From: Streptomyces sp. ERV7
Lineage (GTDB): Bacteria > Actinomycetota > Actinomycetes > Streptomycetales > Streptomycetaceae
DNA length: 64,000 nucleotides
Assembly: GCF_001653515.1 (NCBI RefSeq)
Contig: NZ_LYOY01000029.1
Location: 1,054,001 to 1,118,000 of the forward strand
Direction: 5' to 3'
The notes beneath the pieces are model-generated. The model did no database searches. It saw only the letters and a program-made list of their open reading frames with translations, and was not told the origin of the DNA. Made by a program: the position numbers and the translations under genes. Below, piece by piece: positions 17,738-26,709 of this stretch. The stretch's first letter is position 1. Each line of letters opens with the position of its first letter.

Positions 17738-18507
17738 GCGCGGCCAGGAAGACGCCCGTCGTCCTGCTGCACGCGCTCTCGCTGGACGCGTCGATGTGGG
17801 ACGCGCAGCGCCGTGCGCTCCAGGCCATCGGCCACCCCGTGCTCGCCCCCCACCAGCGCGGCTTCGGCTCCGTACCGCTCGGCGACGAGCCGCCCTCGCT
17901 CGACGTGGTCGCCGACGACCTGGCCCGTACGCTCGACGGCGTCGGGGCGGGGCCGGTGCTGCTCGCCGGTTCGTCCATGGGCGCCTACACCGCGATGGCC
18001 TTTCTGCGCCGTCACCCCGGGCGCACCGCGGGACTGGCCCTGCTCTCGGCCCGCGCCACCGCCGACTCCTCCGAGGCGCGGGCCCAGCGGCTCCGGTTCG
18101 CGGAGCTGGTCGGCGACGAGGAGGTGCGCGCCGGGCTCATCGCCGGGACGACCCCGATGCTGGCCGGTGCCACCACCCGGGCGCGGCGCCCGGAGGTCCT
18201 CGACCGGCTCTTCGCCGACGCCGCGAAGGCCGACCCGGCCGCCCTGGCCTGGGCCCAGCGCGCCATCGCGGACCGGCCGGACTCCACGGAGACGCTCCGC
18301 GCCGCCGGGATGCCCGCCGTGGTGATCGCGGGCGAGGAGGACGAGCTCGTCGCGGCGGAGGAGTCCCGGCACACCGCCGCGCTGCTGCGCCGGGGCCGTC
18401 TGGTGACCCTGCCCGGCACCGGGCACCTCCAGCCGCTGGAGGCGCCGGAACGCGTGACCAGGGAACTCCTGGTACTGCTCGACGAGATCGGAACACCCGC
18501 ATGCTGA
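17734..18507 (+). CDS. Alpha/beta-fold hydrolase
   Basis: This 257-aa hydrolase has the nucleophile elbow GSSMGA near residue 81, the oxyanion-loop VVLLHALSLDASMWD near residue 10, an acidic position in AGEEDELVAAEES, and the catalytic His of PGTGHLQPLEAPE. It overlaps the previous gene by GTGA and the next by ATGCTGA, so it is embedded in the operon. It may release or cyclise the operon's product or hydrolyse an ester or lactone. The substrate is unknown. Confidence 0.85.
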   Translation: MSAARKTPVVLLHALSLDASMWDAQRRALQAIGHPVLAPHQRGFGSVPLGDEPPSLDVVADDLARTLDGVGAGPVLLAGSSMGAYTAMAFLRRHPGRTAGLALLSARATADSSEARAQRLRFAELVGDEEVRAGLIAGTTPMLAGATTRARRPEVLDRLFADAAKADPAALAWAQRAIADRPDSTETLRAAGMPAVVIAGEEDELVAAEESRHTAALLRRGRLVTLPGTGHLQPLEAPERVTRELLVLLDEIGTPAC

Positions 18508-19367
18508 CCGCAGGCCCCGCCGAGGACCACGAGGCGTGGGGGTTCACCTCCTCCACCGGCCTCGGTTTCACCCATCACACCATCGTCGACGCCCACTTCC
18601 GCGCCTGTGCGGTCCCCTACCAGGAGCTCCTGGAGCAGGCCCGGATCCAGCGCGGCTGGCGGGTACTGGACGCGGGCTGCGGCCCGGGCGAGTTCCTGCC
18701 GTGGCTGGCCGAACTGGTCGGCCCCGAGGGGCGGGTGTCGGCGATCGACCTGGCCGAGGAGAACGCGGCGCTGGCCACCGAGCGCGTCGCCCGCTGGAAG
18801 GCCCCGTGCCCGGTGGACGTCCGCCAGGGCGATCTCCTGCGGCTCCCTTACGCGGACGACTCGTTCGACGCGGTGTGGTGCGCCAACACCGTGCAGTACC
18901 TGGACGACGAGCAACTGGCACTCGCGCTGCGGGAGCTGGTCCGGGTGGTGCGCCCCGGCGGCATCGTGGCCGTCAAGGACCTCGACGCCCATCTGATCAC
19001 CGCCCGCCCGGCCGACCCGTACCTCTTCTCCGACTTCTTCCGCGCGGCCGGGCAGGCCCCGGGGTACGCGGCCCAGCTGCTGCGCAGCCGTGAGCTGTAC
19101 CGCTGGCTGCGGGAGGCGGGGCTCGCCGGGGTGCGGCAGCAGACCATGGTGATCGAGCACTACGCCCCGCTGTCAGGGCCGGCGCGCGAGTTCTACGGGC
19201 TCTCCTGTGCCCGGCTGGCGGAACAGGCCGGACAGCTCGGCCTCGACGAGGAGTGGCACCGCTTCCTCGACCCGGCCGGGCCCGGTCACCCGCTGGACGC
19301 GCCCGACGGCTACATCAGCGAGGGCAACGTCCTCGCCGTCGGGACGGTGCCGGGCGCCGACCGGTAA
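18501..19367 (+). CDS. Class I SAM-dependent methyltransferase
   Basis: This 288-aa methyltransferase has motif I VLDAGCGPGEF near residue 56, the acidic AIDLAEEN after strand 2, DDSFDAVWCANTVQYL, and VRVVRPGGIVAVKDLD, all typical of the UbiE/COQ5-like group. It overlaps the hydrolase gene and is the last gene of the coupled run. A perfect 14-bp palindrome at 19371-19384 follows its stop, flanked by two copies of CCGGTAACCG, and may end the transcript. The substrate is unknown. Confidence 0.85.
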   Translation: MLTAGPAEDHEAWGFTSSTGLGFTHHTIVDAHFRACAVPYQELLEQARIQRGWRVLDAGCGPGEFLPWLAELVGPEGRVSAIDLAEENAALATERVARWKAPCPVDVRQGDLLRLPYADDSFDAVWCANTVQYLDDEQLALALRELVRVVRPGGIVAVKDLDAHLITARPADPYLFSDFFRAAGQAPGYAAQLLRSRELYRWLREAGLAGVRQQTMVIEHYAPLSGPAREFYGLSCARLAEQAGQLGLDEEWHRFLDPAGPGHPLDAPDGYISEGNVLAVGTVPGADR

Positions 19368-19414
19368 CCGCCGGCGGCCGCCGGTAACCGAGCGGCAATT
19401 CCTCGCTAATTCCA

Positions 19415-19445
19415 TGCTTGTACATGCAATGTAGTGAGATGTAAC
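19415..19445. promoter_or_regulatory. Promoter/operator region before the alpha/beta hydrolase gene
   Basis: The 199-bp gap 19368-19566 contains an A/T-richer stretch. TGCTTGTACATGCA (19415-19428) is a near-palindrome around TGTACA. A possible -35 TTGTAC (19418-19423) is followed after 16 bp by TGTAAC (19440-19445). I infer a separate, regulated promoter for the 19567 gene. Confidence 0.4.
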
Positions 19446-19566
19446 TTACCCGCAGGCGCAGCCGCCCGGATGTCCGGCCGACCGCATGCCCGGCCGACCG
19501 GACGTCCTTCGGGGCCGCGCCCGTTTTCGAGATCCGTCCCGCGAGGGAATTCACAGAGGAGCCCGC

Positions 19567-20358
19567 ATGCCCACCGTTAAGACTTCCAGCGCCGAGGTGG
19601 AGTACTTCGTCACCGGCGAGGGCCCCGGCCTCGTTCTGCTGCACGGCACCGGCGGCGCCGCTGAGGGCTTCGCCCACCTCGTCGAGAAGTTCAGCGACAA
19701 GCGCACGGTCATCACGCCCAACTACTCGGGCAGCGGCGGGACCAAGGACAACGGCGAGCCGCTGACCGTCGACGCCGTCGTCGAGCAGGTCGCCGCGGCG
19801 ATCCGCGACGCGGGCAACGGCCCGGTGGACCTGGTCGGCTGGTCGCTCGGCGCGCTGAACTCGGCCGCGCTGGCCGCCAAGCACCCGGAGCTGGTCCGCC
19901 GTCTCGTCCTGCTCACCGGCTGGTCGGCCCTGGACGAGCGCCAGCGGCTCTTCTTCGACCTGTGGGCCCGTCTCGACCAGCTCGACCACGACGCCTTCGG
20001 CCGCTTCCTCCAGCTGCACGGCTGGACGGACGGCCAGATCAACGCGTTCGGCGTCGCGGGCGTCGAGGGCCTCCTCGCCGGTGGCATCCCGGCGGGCATC
20101 GGCCGTCAGATCGCCCTCAACCTCCAGGCCGACATCACCGACCTGCTGCCGAAGATCACCGTCCCGACGCTGGTCATCGGCGCCACCCAGGACCGTGTCG
20201 TCCCGGTCGAGCACTCGCGGCAGCTGCACCAGGCCATCGCGGGCAGCCAGTACGCCGAGCTGGACGCCGGTCACTTCGCGCTCTTCGAGAAGGCCGACGA
20301 ACTGACCGCCCTGCTCCAGGAGTTCCTGTACGAGGACGTGGCCGCGGCCGCCGCCTGA
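19567..20358 (+). CDS. Alpha/beta-fold hydrolase
   Basis: This 263-aa hydrolase has HGTGGAAEGF as oxyanion loop, the nucleophile elbow GWSLGA near residue 95, Asp in ATQDRVVPVEHS and His in LDAGHFALFEKAD. It is a compact esterase/haloperoxidase-like enzyme. The ATG is preceded by GAGGAG at a good distance. It has its own promoter region and ends in a strong terminator, so it is probably transcribed alone. It could still serve the upstream operon. The substrate is unknown. Confidence 0.85.
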   Translation: MPTVKTSSAEVEYFVTGEGPGLVLLHGTGGAAEGFAHLVEKFSDKRTVITPNYSGSGGTKDNGEPLTVDAVVEQVAAAIRDAGNGPVDLVGWSLGALNSAALAAKHPELVRRLVLLTGWSALDERQRLFFDLWARLDQLDHDAFGRFLQLHGWTDGQINAFGVAGVEGLLAGGIPAGIGRQIALNLQADITDLLPKITVPTLVIGATQDRVVPVEHSRQLHQAIAGSQYAELDAGHFALFEKADELTALLQEFLYEDVAAAAA

Positions 20359-20367
20359 CGAGGAACC

Positions 20368-20408
20368 GGCCCGGACGGAGCTCCGCCGAGCGGAGTGCCG
20401 TCCGGGCC
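20368..20408. terminator. Bidirectional terminator between convergent genes
   Basis: A perfect 11-bp stem (GGCCCGGACGG, 20368-20378, with its complement, 20398-20408) encloses a 19-nt loop that itself can pair. It lies between the stops of the 19567 gene and the leftward ABC permease gene. Confidence 0.8.
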
Positions 20409-20461
20409 CCAGGTCCGGGCCCCGGGGTCCGGGCCTTCCCGTGTCCCCGGGGCCCGCCGCC

Positions 20462-21349
20462 CTACGACACGATGTCCTTCTTCTCGAAGCCCCGGAACGC
20501 CAGCGCCATCAGCACCAGCGCGTACCCCACCGACACCCCGGCGCCCTGGGCCATACCGCTCCACTCCAGATGCGGCTGGAGCGCGTCGGCCCAGGCGAAC
20601 TGCCAGTGCGCGGGCAGCGCGTCGCGCCAGTCGCCCAGGGCCGTGATCGCGTCCAGGACGTTGCCCACGATCGTCAGGCCCACCGCGCCGCCGACCGCGC
20701 CCAGCGGCGCGTCCGTCTTGGTGGAGAGCCAGAACGCCAGCCCGGCGGTGACCAGTTGGGAGACGAAGACGAACGCCACGGCGATGGCCAGGCGCGGTAT
20801 CGCCTCCCCGGCGCCGAGTGAGCCGCCGGTGGGGATCTCCAGCGGGCCCCAGCCGTACGCCACCGTGCCCACCGCCAGCGCCACCAGTGGCAGCAGGACG
20901 ATCGCCGCCGCGCTCAGGCCGAGCGCCACCGCCAGCTTGCTCCACAGCAGCCGCGCCCGGGGCACGGGCGCCGCCAGCAGATAGCGCAGGGACGACCAGC
21001 CGGCCTCCGAGGCGACCGTGTCCCCGCAGAACAGGGCGACGGGCACCACGAGCAGGAAGCCCGCCGAGACGAACAGGGCGGTCGCCGCGAAGTTCGCCCC
21101 GGACGCCGTCGCCGTGTCGATCAGGGTGATCCGGCCGTCCCGCCCGGACGGTGTGCCGCCGATCGCGAACGCCGTGACCAGGATGAACGGCAGCGCGACG
21201 AGGATGCCGCCCATCACCAGGGTGCGCCGGCGGCGCAGCTGGCGCGCCGCCTCCACCCGCAGGGGCAGGGTGCGGCGCGGGTGGTAGCCGGGGGCGGTCG
21301 CCCTCAGGTCCGGCGCGGCCTCGGCGCCGGGGTGCGTCGGCGCACTCAT
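20462..21349 (-). CDS. ABC transporter permease (ABC-2 type)
   Basis: This 295-aa membrane protein has six hydrophobic segments: near residues 45-65, 85-110, 135-165, 185-210, 215-240 and 270-290. A cytosolic Arg-rich N-terminus precedes them. It lacks an ATPase domain, and its partner is the upstream fused protein, which it overlaps by ATGA (21346-21349). It matches the two-component exporter layout. The cargo is unknown. Confidence 0.85.
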   Translation of the reverse strand: MSAPTHPGAEAAPDLRATAPGYHPRRTLPLRVEAARQLRRRRTLVMGGILVALPFILVTAFAIGGTPSGRDGRITLIDTATASGANFAATALFVSAGFLLVVPVALFCGDTVASEAGWSSLRYLLAAPVPRARLLWSKLAVALGLSAAAIVLLPLVALAVGTVAYGWGPLEIPTGGSLGAGEAIPRLAIAVAFVFVSQLVTAGLAFWLSTKTDAPLGAVGGAVGLTIVGNVLDAITALGDWRDALPAHWQFAWADALQPHLEWSGMAQGAGVSVGYALVLMALAFRGFEKKDIVS

Positions 21350-23967
21350 GCCGATCCTCCGATCAGGGTCAGGAACGCGTCCTCCAGGCGGCGGTGCGGG
21401 CCCACGCCCGTCAACGGCACGTCGAGGCGGACCAGTTCGGTGATCAGCTCCGTGGCCGAGGCGCCGTCCAGGCGCACCAGCATCCCCTCGTCGGTGCGGG
21501 TCGCCGCGCCGATGCCGGGCAGGGCGGCCACCTTGTCGGCCAGTACCTCGGTGACCGGGCCGTCGACGGTGACCAGGAGCGTGTCGCTCTCGCCGGTGAT
21601 CTCGGCGACCGGGCCGGCCTGGACGAGCCGGCCCCGGTCCATGACCACCAGATGCGTGCAGGACTGCTCGACCTCGGACAGGAGGTGGCTGGAGACGATG
21701 ACCGTGCGGCCGCGCCGGGCGTAGCGGATCATCACGTCCCGCATCTCGCGGATCTGCGGCGGGTCGAGGCCGTTGGTCGGCTCGTCGAGGATCAGCAGGT
21801 CAGGCAGGCCGAGCATGGCCTGGGCGATGGCGAGGCGCTGGCGCATGCCCTGCGAGTACGTCCGCACCGCGCGCTGGAGCGCGTCGCCGAGCCCCGCGAT
21901 CTCCAGGGCCTCCTCCATGTGGGAGTCCTCGGCGGGGCGGCCGGTGGCCTGCCAGTACAGCTCCAGGTTGGCGCGGCCGGACAGATGCGGCAGGAAGCCC
22001 GCGCCCTCGACGAAGGCGCCGACCCGGGAGAGGACGGGTGCGCCGGGGCGGATGGCGTGGCCGAAGACGCGGATCTCGCCGCTGTCGGGGCGGATGAGGC
22101 CCATCAGCATCCGCAGGGTGGTGGTCTTGCCCGCGCCGTTGGGCCCGAGCAGGCCCAGGACCTGGCCCTTCTCGACGCGGTAGGAGAGGTCGCGGACCGC
22201 GTAACGGTCGGTCGACTTCGCGTACTTCTTGGTCAGGCCGGTGATCTGGAGCGGGACCTCGGCCAGCTCCGGGTCGGGGGCGGGGGCCGTGGCCCGGCGG
22301 GTGACCAGCAGGCCGAGCGCGATGACCGCGCCCGCCAGCGGCATCCCCCAGGCCCACCAGGGCACCCCGGCGGGCTGGGTCTCCACCGTGGGCGCGGTCG
22401 GCACGTTCAGCGAGCCGTCCACGAGCGAGACCTTGTACGTGCCGGGGGCGACCGGGGAGGCGTAGCCGAGGTCGGTCGCGGCGACCACCAGGCGCAGCCG
22501 GTGGCCCGCCTCCACGTTGTGGTCGACGGCGGGCAGGGTGACCTCGACCTCCTTGCCCTCCTTGGCGCCGTCCACCCGGACGGGCGCGACCAGCTGGGCG
22601 GGGAGCACCTGCTGCTTGCCGTCGGGGCTCACGTCGTACACCTTGCCGAAGAGCACCGCGTCGTCGCCGCTGGAGGTGACCTTGAGCCGGACCGTGGGCG
22701 AGCCGGTGACGCGCAGGCCGGGCCTGAGCGGCTCGGAGTCGAAGCGCGCGTACTGACCGGGGAAGTCGATGGACAGGCCGCCCACGCCGAGCGAGGACAG
22801 GCCCGCCAGGCCCCCGCCGACGCCGGGCACGGCGGAGATGGCGGGCGGGGCGGCGCCCGCCGGGTTCTCGAAGGTCTGCTCGCGGCCGGCGAGCTTCACC
22901 TCGCGCGTGCCGTCCGCCAGGCCCGGGTAGCTGCCGCTGGTGGCGCCGCGCAGCTGGGCGGCGCCGTCGGTGGAACTGATGCCGCCGGTCCTGGTGACCC
23001 GGAAGGCGGGGCCGGTGGAGGCGTCCTCGTCGCCCTTCAGATAGCGGTCGAACCAGGAGGTGATCCGGGCGTCGATCCGCCCGGACTCGCGGTCGCCGCC
23101 GTCGTGGCCGCCGGTGATCCAGTCGACCGCCACCGGGGCGCCGTTGGCGCGGATCCGCCGGGCCATGGCGTCGGCCTGGCCGAGCGGGAAGAGGGAGTCG
23201 CTCTGGCCCTGGACGATCAGCGCGGGCACCTTGATGCGGTCGCCCACGGCGGACGGGGAGCGGGCCGCGAGCAGGTCGCGCGCCTGCGCGTCGGGCTTCC
23301 CGCCGACCGCGACCCTCTCGTACATGTCGCAGAGCTGCTTCTCGAAGGTCTTGCAGCCGCCGCCGGTGGAGAAGAAGATCCCGGCCCAGAGCTTCTTGAA
23401 GACCCCGTCGGGGAAGAGCGCGTCCGCCAGGTTCCAGTAGGTGATCTGGGGGGCGATCGCGTCGATCCGCTTGTCGTACCCGGCGGCGAGGAGCGAGATC
23501 GCGCCTCCGTAGGACGCGCCGGTGACGCCGACGCGCGGGTCGCCCGACGCGTCCAGCTTCACCTCGGGCCGCTTCGCCAGCCAGTCGACCAGCCGCGAGA
23601 CGTCCTTCACCTCGAACGCCGGGTCGTTGAGACCGATCTCGCCGGTCGATTCGCCGAAGCCGCGCGCGGACCAGGTCAGCACGGCGAAGCCGTCGCGCGC
23701 GAGGTCGCGCGCCTGGGCGCGGACGTCGTCCTTGCTGCCGCCGAAGCCATGGCCCAGGAGGACGGCGGGGCGCTTCTTCTTGGCGTCGCCCGCCGTGAAG
23801 TACGAGGTGTCGATCTTCGCGCCGGGCATCTCCATCACCCGGTCCTCCTGGTGCACCGCGGGCGCGCCGCCGGCGCCGGTGGCCGTCCAGACGCCGGCAC
23901 CGGCGAGCACCGCGAGGGCGGCGGCCACCCCGGCCGCCGCCCTCCCACGAGGTCTGCGCAGTCTCAT
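21346..23967 (-). CDS. Fusion of secreted S15-type alpha/beta hydrolase and ABC transporter ATPase
   Basis: This 873-aa protein joins two enzymes. Residues 1-30 are a signal/membrane anchor. Residues 40-330 form an X-Pro dipeptidyl-peptidase/CocE-like hydrolase with LGHGFGGSKDD, nucleophile TGASYGGAIS and His in TGGHDGG. Residues 330-530 form its beta-rich C-terminal domain. A membrane helix comes near residues 540-560 (WAWGMPLAGAVIALGLLV). Residues 575-873 are an ABC ATPase with GPNGAGKTT, YSQGMRQR and LILDEPTNGLD. The predicted topology is hydrolase outside and ATPase inside. It is coupled to the permease gene. The function is unknown; the fused order itself is clear. Confidence 0.85.
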   Translation of the reverse strand: MRLRRPRGRAAAGVAAALAVLAGAGVWTATGAGGAPAVHQEDRVMEMPGAKIDTSYFTAGDAKKKRPAVLLGHGFGGSKDDVRAQARDLARDGFAVLTWSARGFGESTGEIGLNDPAFEVKDVSRLVDWLAKRPEVKLDASGDPRVGVTGASYGGAISLLAAGYDKRIDAIAPQITYWNLADALFPDGVFKKLWAGIFFSTGGGCKTFEKQLCDMYERVAVGGKPDAQARDLLAARSPSAVGDRIKVPALIVQGQSDSLFPLGQADAMARRIRANGAPVAVDWITGGHDGGDRESGRIDARITSWFDRYLKGDEDASTGPAFRVTRTGGISSTDGAAQLRGATSGSYPGLADGTREVKLAGREQTFENPAGAAPPAISAVPGVGGGLAGLSSLGVGGLSIDFPGQYARFDSEPLRPGLRVTGSPTVRLKVTSSGDDAVLFGKVYDVSPDGKQQVLPAQLVAPVRVDGAKEGKEVEVTLPAVDHNVEAGHRLRLVVAATDLGYASPVAPGTYKVSLVDGSLNVPTAPTVETQPAGVPWWAWGMPLAGAVIALGLLVTRRATAPAPDPELAEVPLQITGLTKKYAKSTDRYAVRDLSYRVEKGQVLGLLGPNGAGKTTTLRMLMGLIRPDSGEIRVFGHAIRPGAPVLSRVGAFVEGAGFLPHLSGRANLELYWQATGRPAEDSHMEEALEIAGLGDALQRAVRTYSQGMRQRLAIAQAMLGLPDLLILDEPTNGLDPPQIREMRDVMIRYARRGRTVIVSSHLLSEVEQSCTHLVVMDRGRLVQAGPVAEITGESDTLLVTVDGPVTEVLADKVAALPGIGAATRTDEGMLVRLDGASATELITELVRLDVPLTGVGPHRRLEDAFLTLIGGSA

Positions 23968-24091
23968 GCCTCCACCGTAAGCGCCGGGTCGGACAACCGA
24001 GCCTGCCGCCGGGTGGAGGTCACGGCGGTACTCGCGGCGTACGGGCGGCGGTTCCCGTACCGCAGCGGGAGTACGCCCGGCGGGCGCCCGC

Positions 24092-24886
24092 TCAGCCGAA
24101 GGAGGCCCGCTCCAGCCAGAAGTCCAGGAGCCCGGCGTCTCCCAGGACCTCGACCCGGGGGCTGTCGGCGGGAAGCCGCCGGTAGAAGACGCTGAGGACG
24201 TCGGTGAGCGGGCCGCGCAGGGCCACCGTGGCCTTCTCGTGGCCGCGCCGCCAGCTCACCCCGTCCTCGCCGAGCTCGATCAGCCACTCGGCGCCGGGCG
24301 CGTCGGTGGCGTGGAGGTGGATGCTGCGGCCGGGGCCGCGCAGTTCGGCGGCGGCGGGGGCCAGCTTGGCGGCCTGGACGTAGGTGACGATCTCCAGCCA
24401 CTCGTCGATCGTGTCGGCGGCCACCTCCGGCGCGAGCACGTACTCCGTGCCCACGGTCAGGGCCGCGTCCGCGCGGTGGACGACCGTCTCGTGGGTCATC
24501 CGGCGCGCCCAGAACCCGGCGGTCGCCTCGCCCGCCCAGGTCCAGGCGGCCTGGTCGGCCCCGGCCGTCCGCAGGGTGTCGGCGCAGAGGGCCGCGCCCT
24601 CCGCCAACCAGGCGTCCAGCGCCTCCGGTTCGTCCTTCTCGGGGCCGTCGAAGGCGGGGACGCGCTCCTGGGGGACGACGGCGGTGGACTTCGTACGGAC
24701 GATCTCGGCGATCCAGCGGTGGGCACCGCCGACGTGGACGGCGAGCTCCCTGAGCGTCCAGTCGGGGCAGGTCGGTACGGTGACGGAGAGCTCGGCACCG
24801 GTCAGGTGGGCCCTCAACGCGTCGGTCTGTCGCAGGATTTCGGAACAGTAGAAGTCGTGGTCGAGAGGCGAGTGCGCGGCAGTCAT
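24092..24886 (-). CDS. Maleylpyruvate isomerase-family mycothiol-dependent enzyme
   Basis: This 264-aa protein belongs to the DinB-like mycothiol-dependent maleylpyruvate isomerase family of actinobacteria. It has an N-terminal four-helix bundle with VPTCPDWTLRELAVHVGGAHRWIA near residues 38-61 and MTHETVVHRADAAL, which supply the metal-binding His residues. A C-terminal domain starts near residue 180. The ATG at 24886 is chosen over a TTG two codons upstream. The real substrate is unknown, since most family members are uncharacterised. It stands alone. Confidence 0.8.
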   Translation of the reverse strand: MTAAHSPLDHDFYCSEILRQTDALRAHLTGAELSVTVPTCPDWTLRELAVHVGGAHRWIAEIVRTKSTAVVPQERVPAFDGPEKDEPEALDAWLAEGAALCADTLRTAGADQAAWTWAGEATAGFWARRMTHETVVHRADAALTVGTEYVLAPEVAADTIDEWLEIVTYVQAAKLAPAAAELRGPGRSIHLHATDAPGAEWLIELGEDGVSWRRGHEKATVALRGPLTDVLSVFYRRLPADSPRVEVLGDAGLLDFWLERASFG

Positions 24887-24968
24887 ACCCAAACCCTAGG
24901 CGGGGCCCGCCCGTTGCGTCCCGCGGATGAACCGCCGAATCCGGACAGACCCCGCCGGGGTACAAGGC

Positions 24969-26366
24969 TCAGGCCTGCTCGTCCTCGGGAATGCTCACCA
25001 GCCACCGCGTCTCGCGGCGCGGGCGCAGGTAGAACGCCCAGTACAGGGTGGCGACGGCCGTGATGCCGCCCGTCCACAGCAGGTACCGCGTCTCCTGCTG
25101 GGTGAGGATGTACGCGAGGACGGCGATCAGGACCACCGGGACCGCGGGCCACAGCGGCATCCGCCAGGCGGCCGTCTCGCGGTGCCGGCCGCGGCGGCTG
25201 AGCAGGGCGGCGACCGCGACCAGCAGGTACATGCCGGTGACCGAAACGCCGGTGACGCCGTACAGGGTGTCGAGGTTGACGAAGCACAGGGCCGCGCCGG
25301 GGACGCCGACCAGCAGGGTGGCCACCCACGGGGAGCCGAACCGGCCGAGCCGGGACAGACCGCGGTTGACCGGCTCGGGCCAGGCCTTGTCGCGGGCCGA
25401 GGCGAACAGGACGCGGGAGTTCTGGATGACCATCACGATGCCCGCGTTGACGATGGCGAGGGCCACGCACAGGCTGACGAAGGTGCCGACGGCCGAGTTG
25501 GACCAGGCGGTCACCATGCCGCTGATGTCGCCGGAGGTGAGCGCCGAGAGATCGGAGGCGCCCAGGGTGATGGCGACGACGGGGACGAGGATGACGGCGG
25601 TGGAGATGACGAGGGTGGCGAGCACGGTCCGGGCCACGTTGCGGCGCGGGTGCTCCAGCTCCTCGGAGAGGTAGACGGCGGTCGAGAAGCCCTGGGTGAT
25701 GAAGAGGGCGATGGCCAGGCCCGAGACGACCATCATCGCGGTGACCGTGGAGTGCGTACCGCCGTCCGCGGCGACCGTGCCGTGGACGAGGGAGGAGGCG
25801 CCGCGCTCGCTGTGGGAGAAGCCGAGGACGGCGACGACGGCCGCGGCCACCACTTCCAGTACCAGGAAGATGCCGGTGATCCAGGCGTTGGCCCGCAGGT
25901 CGAGCAGTCCGGCGAGGGTGGCGAGCAGCATCACGCCGCCGCCGGCGACGGGCGCCGGGATGTGGACGAGCGGGGCCAGGTAGTCGGCGGTGCCCATGGC
26001 GATGACCGGGGGGACGATCATCACGACGAGCAGGGAGAGGACGAACACCAGCCAGCCCGCGAGCCGTCCGGCGAGCGTGGAGACCATCGCGTACTCACCG
26101 CCCGCGCTGGGGATGAGGGTGCCCAGCTCCGAGTAGCAGAACGCGACGCCGATACAGAGCAGCGAGCCGATGGCGATGGTCAGCGCGGTGTAGGTGCCGA
26201 GGCTGGAGAAGAGGTCGGGCACGACCACGAAGAGGGTCGACGCGGGCGTCACGCAGGAGAGCGTGAGCAGGGTCCCGCCCACGACGCCGATGGAACGCTT
26301 GAGCTTCTTGGGGGCCTCGCCCGTGGCCGGGGAGAGGACGTGGGGCGGGCTGAGCGTTTCGGTCAT
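24969..26366 (-). CDS. APC-superfamily amino acid permease
   Basis: This 465-aa membrane protein has 12 predicted helices. The family signature region is SIGVVGGTLLTLSCVTPAS (helix 1, with the unwound Gly motif), then GEYAMVSTLAGRLAGWLV, QGFSTAVYLSEELEHPRRNV and NSRVLFASARDKAWPEPVNR. It would import amino acids or polyamines by proton or antiport coupling. The ATG at 26366 begins MTETLSPPHVL and excludes a low-complexity extension. No dedicated partner enzyme is adjacent. The divergent-side gap 26367-26709 probably holds its promoter. Confidence 0.85.
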   Translation of the reverse strand: MTETLSPPHVLSPATGEAPKKLKRSIGVVGGTLLTLSCVTPASTLFVVVPDLFSSLGTYTALTIAIGSLLCIGVAFCYSELGTLIPSAGGEYAMVSTLAGRLAGWLVFVLSLLVVMIVPPVIAMGTADYLAPLVHIPAPVAGGGVMLLATLAGLLDLRANAWITGIFLVLEVVAAAVVAVLGFSHSERGASSLVHGTVAADGGTHSTVTAMMVVSGLAIALFITQGFSTAVYLSEELEHPRRNVARTVLATLVISTAVILVPVVAITLGASDLSALTSGDISGMVTAWSNSAVGTFVSLCVALAIVNAGIVMVIQNSRVLFASARDKAWPEPVNRGLSRLGRFGSPWVATLLVGVPGAALCFVNLDTLYGVTGVSVTGMYLLVAVAALLSRRGRHRETAAWRMPLWPAVPVVLIAVLAYILTQQETRYLLWTGGITAVATLYWAFYLRPRRETRWLVSIPEDEQA

Positions 26367-26662
26367 CGATGTGCGTCCGATCGGCGGGTGGGGGTGTGAG
26401 CGGGGAGCGCTATCGACCTCCGGGTGGTGCTCCGGGGCCCGTCCGGCCCCGGTGGTGAGTGGTGGGTCGCTCCCGGGCCGCCATTTCAATCTCCACGCGA
26501 TCCGCAGGTCAATAGCTGTTCACCTACGGAATTCATCGTCCAGACGCCCTTCCGGCACTGATCCGGCGTTAAGAGCGCAACAAAAGCGCATGATCGGCCG
26601 GTACGGGAATCGCAGCCCCCGCGCCGAAAAAGTTTGCGGGATTCCGTATGTCGGAACCGCCT

Positions 26663-26677
26663 TGGCACCCCGTGCCA
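26663..26677. promoter_or_regulatory. Short palindrome in the gap between permease and LysR genes
   Basis: In the 343-bp gap 26367-26709 the segment 26484-26640 is clearly A/T-richer than its surroundings. The sequence TGGCAC-CCC-GTGCCA (26663-26677) is a perfect palindrome 33 bp after the LysR stop. It may be an operator for the permease promoter or part of a weak terminator. No gene is seen in the gap. Confidence 0.35.
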
Positions 26678-26709
26678 GGCCTGCGGTTACCCGTGGTCAC
26701 CGCCTCGCG

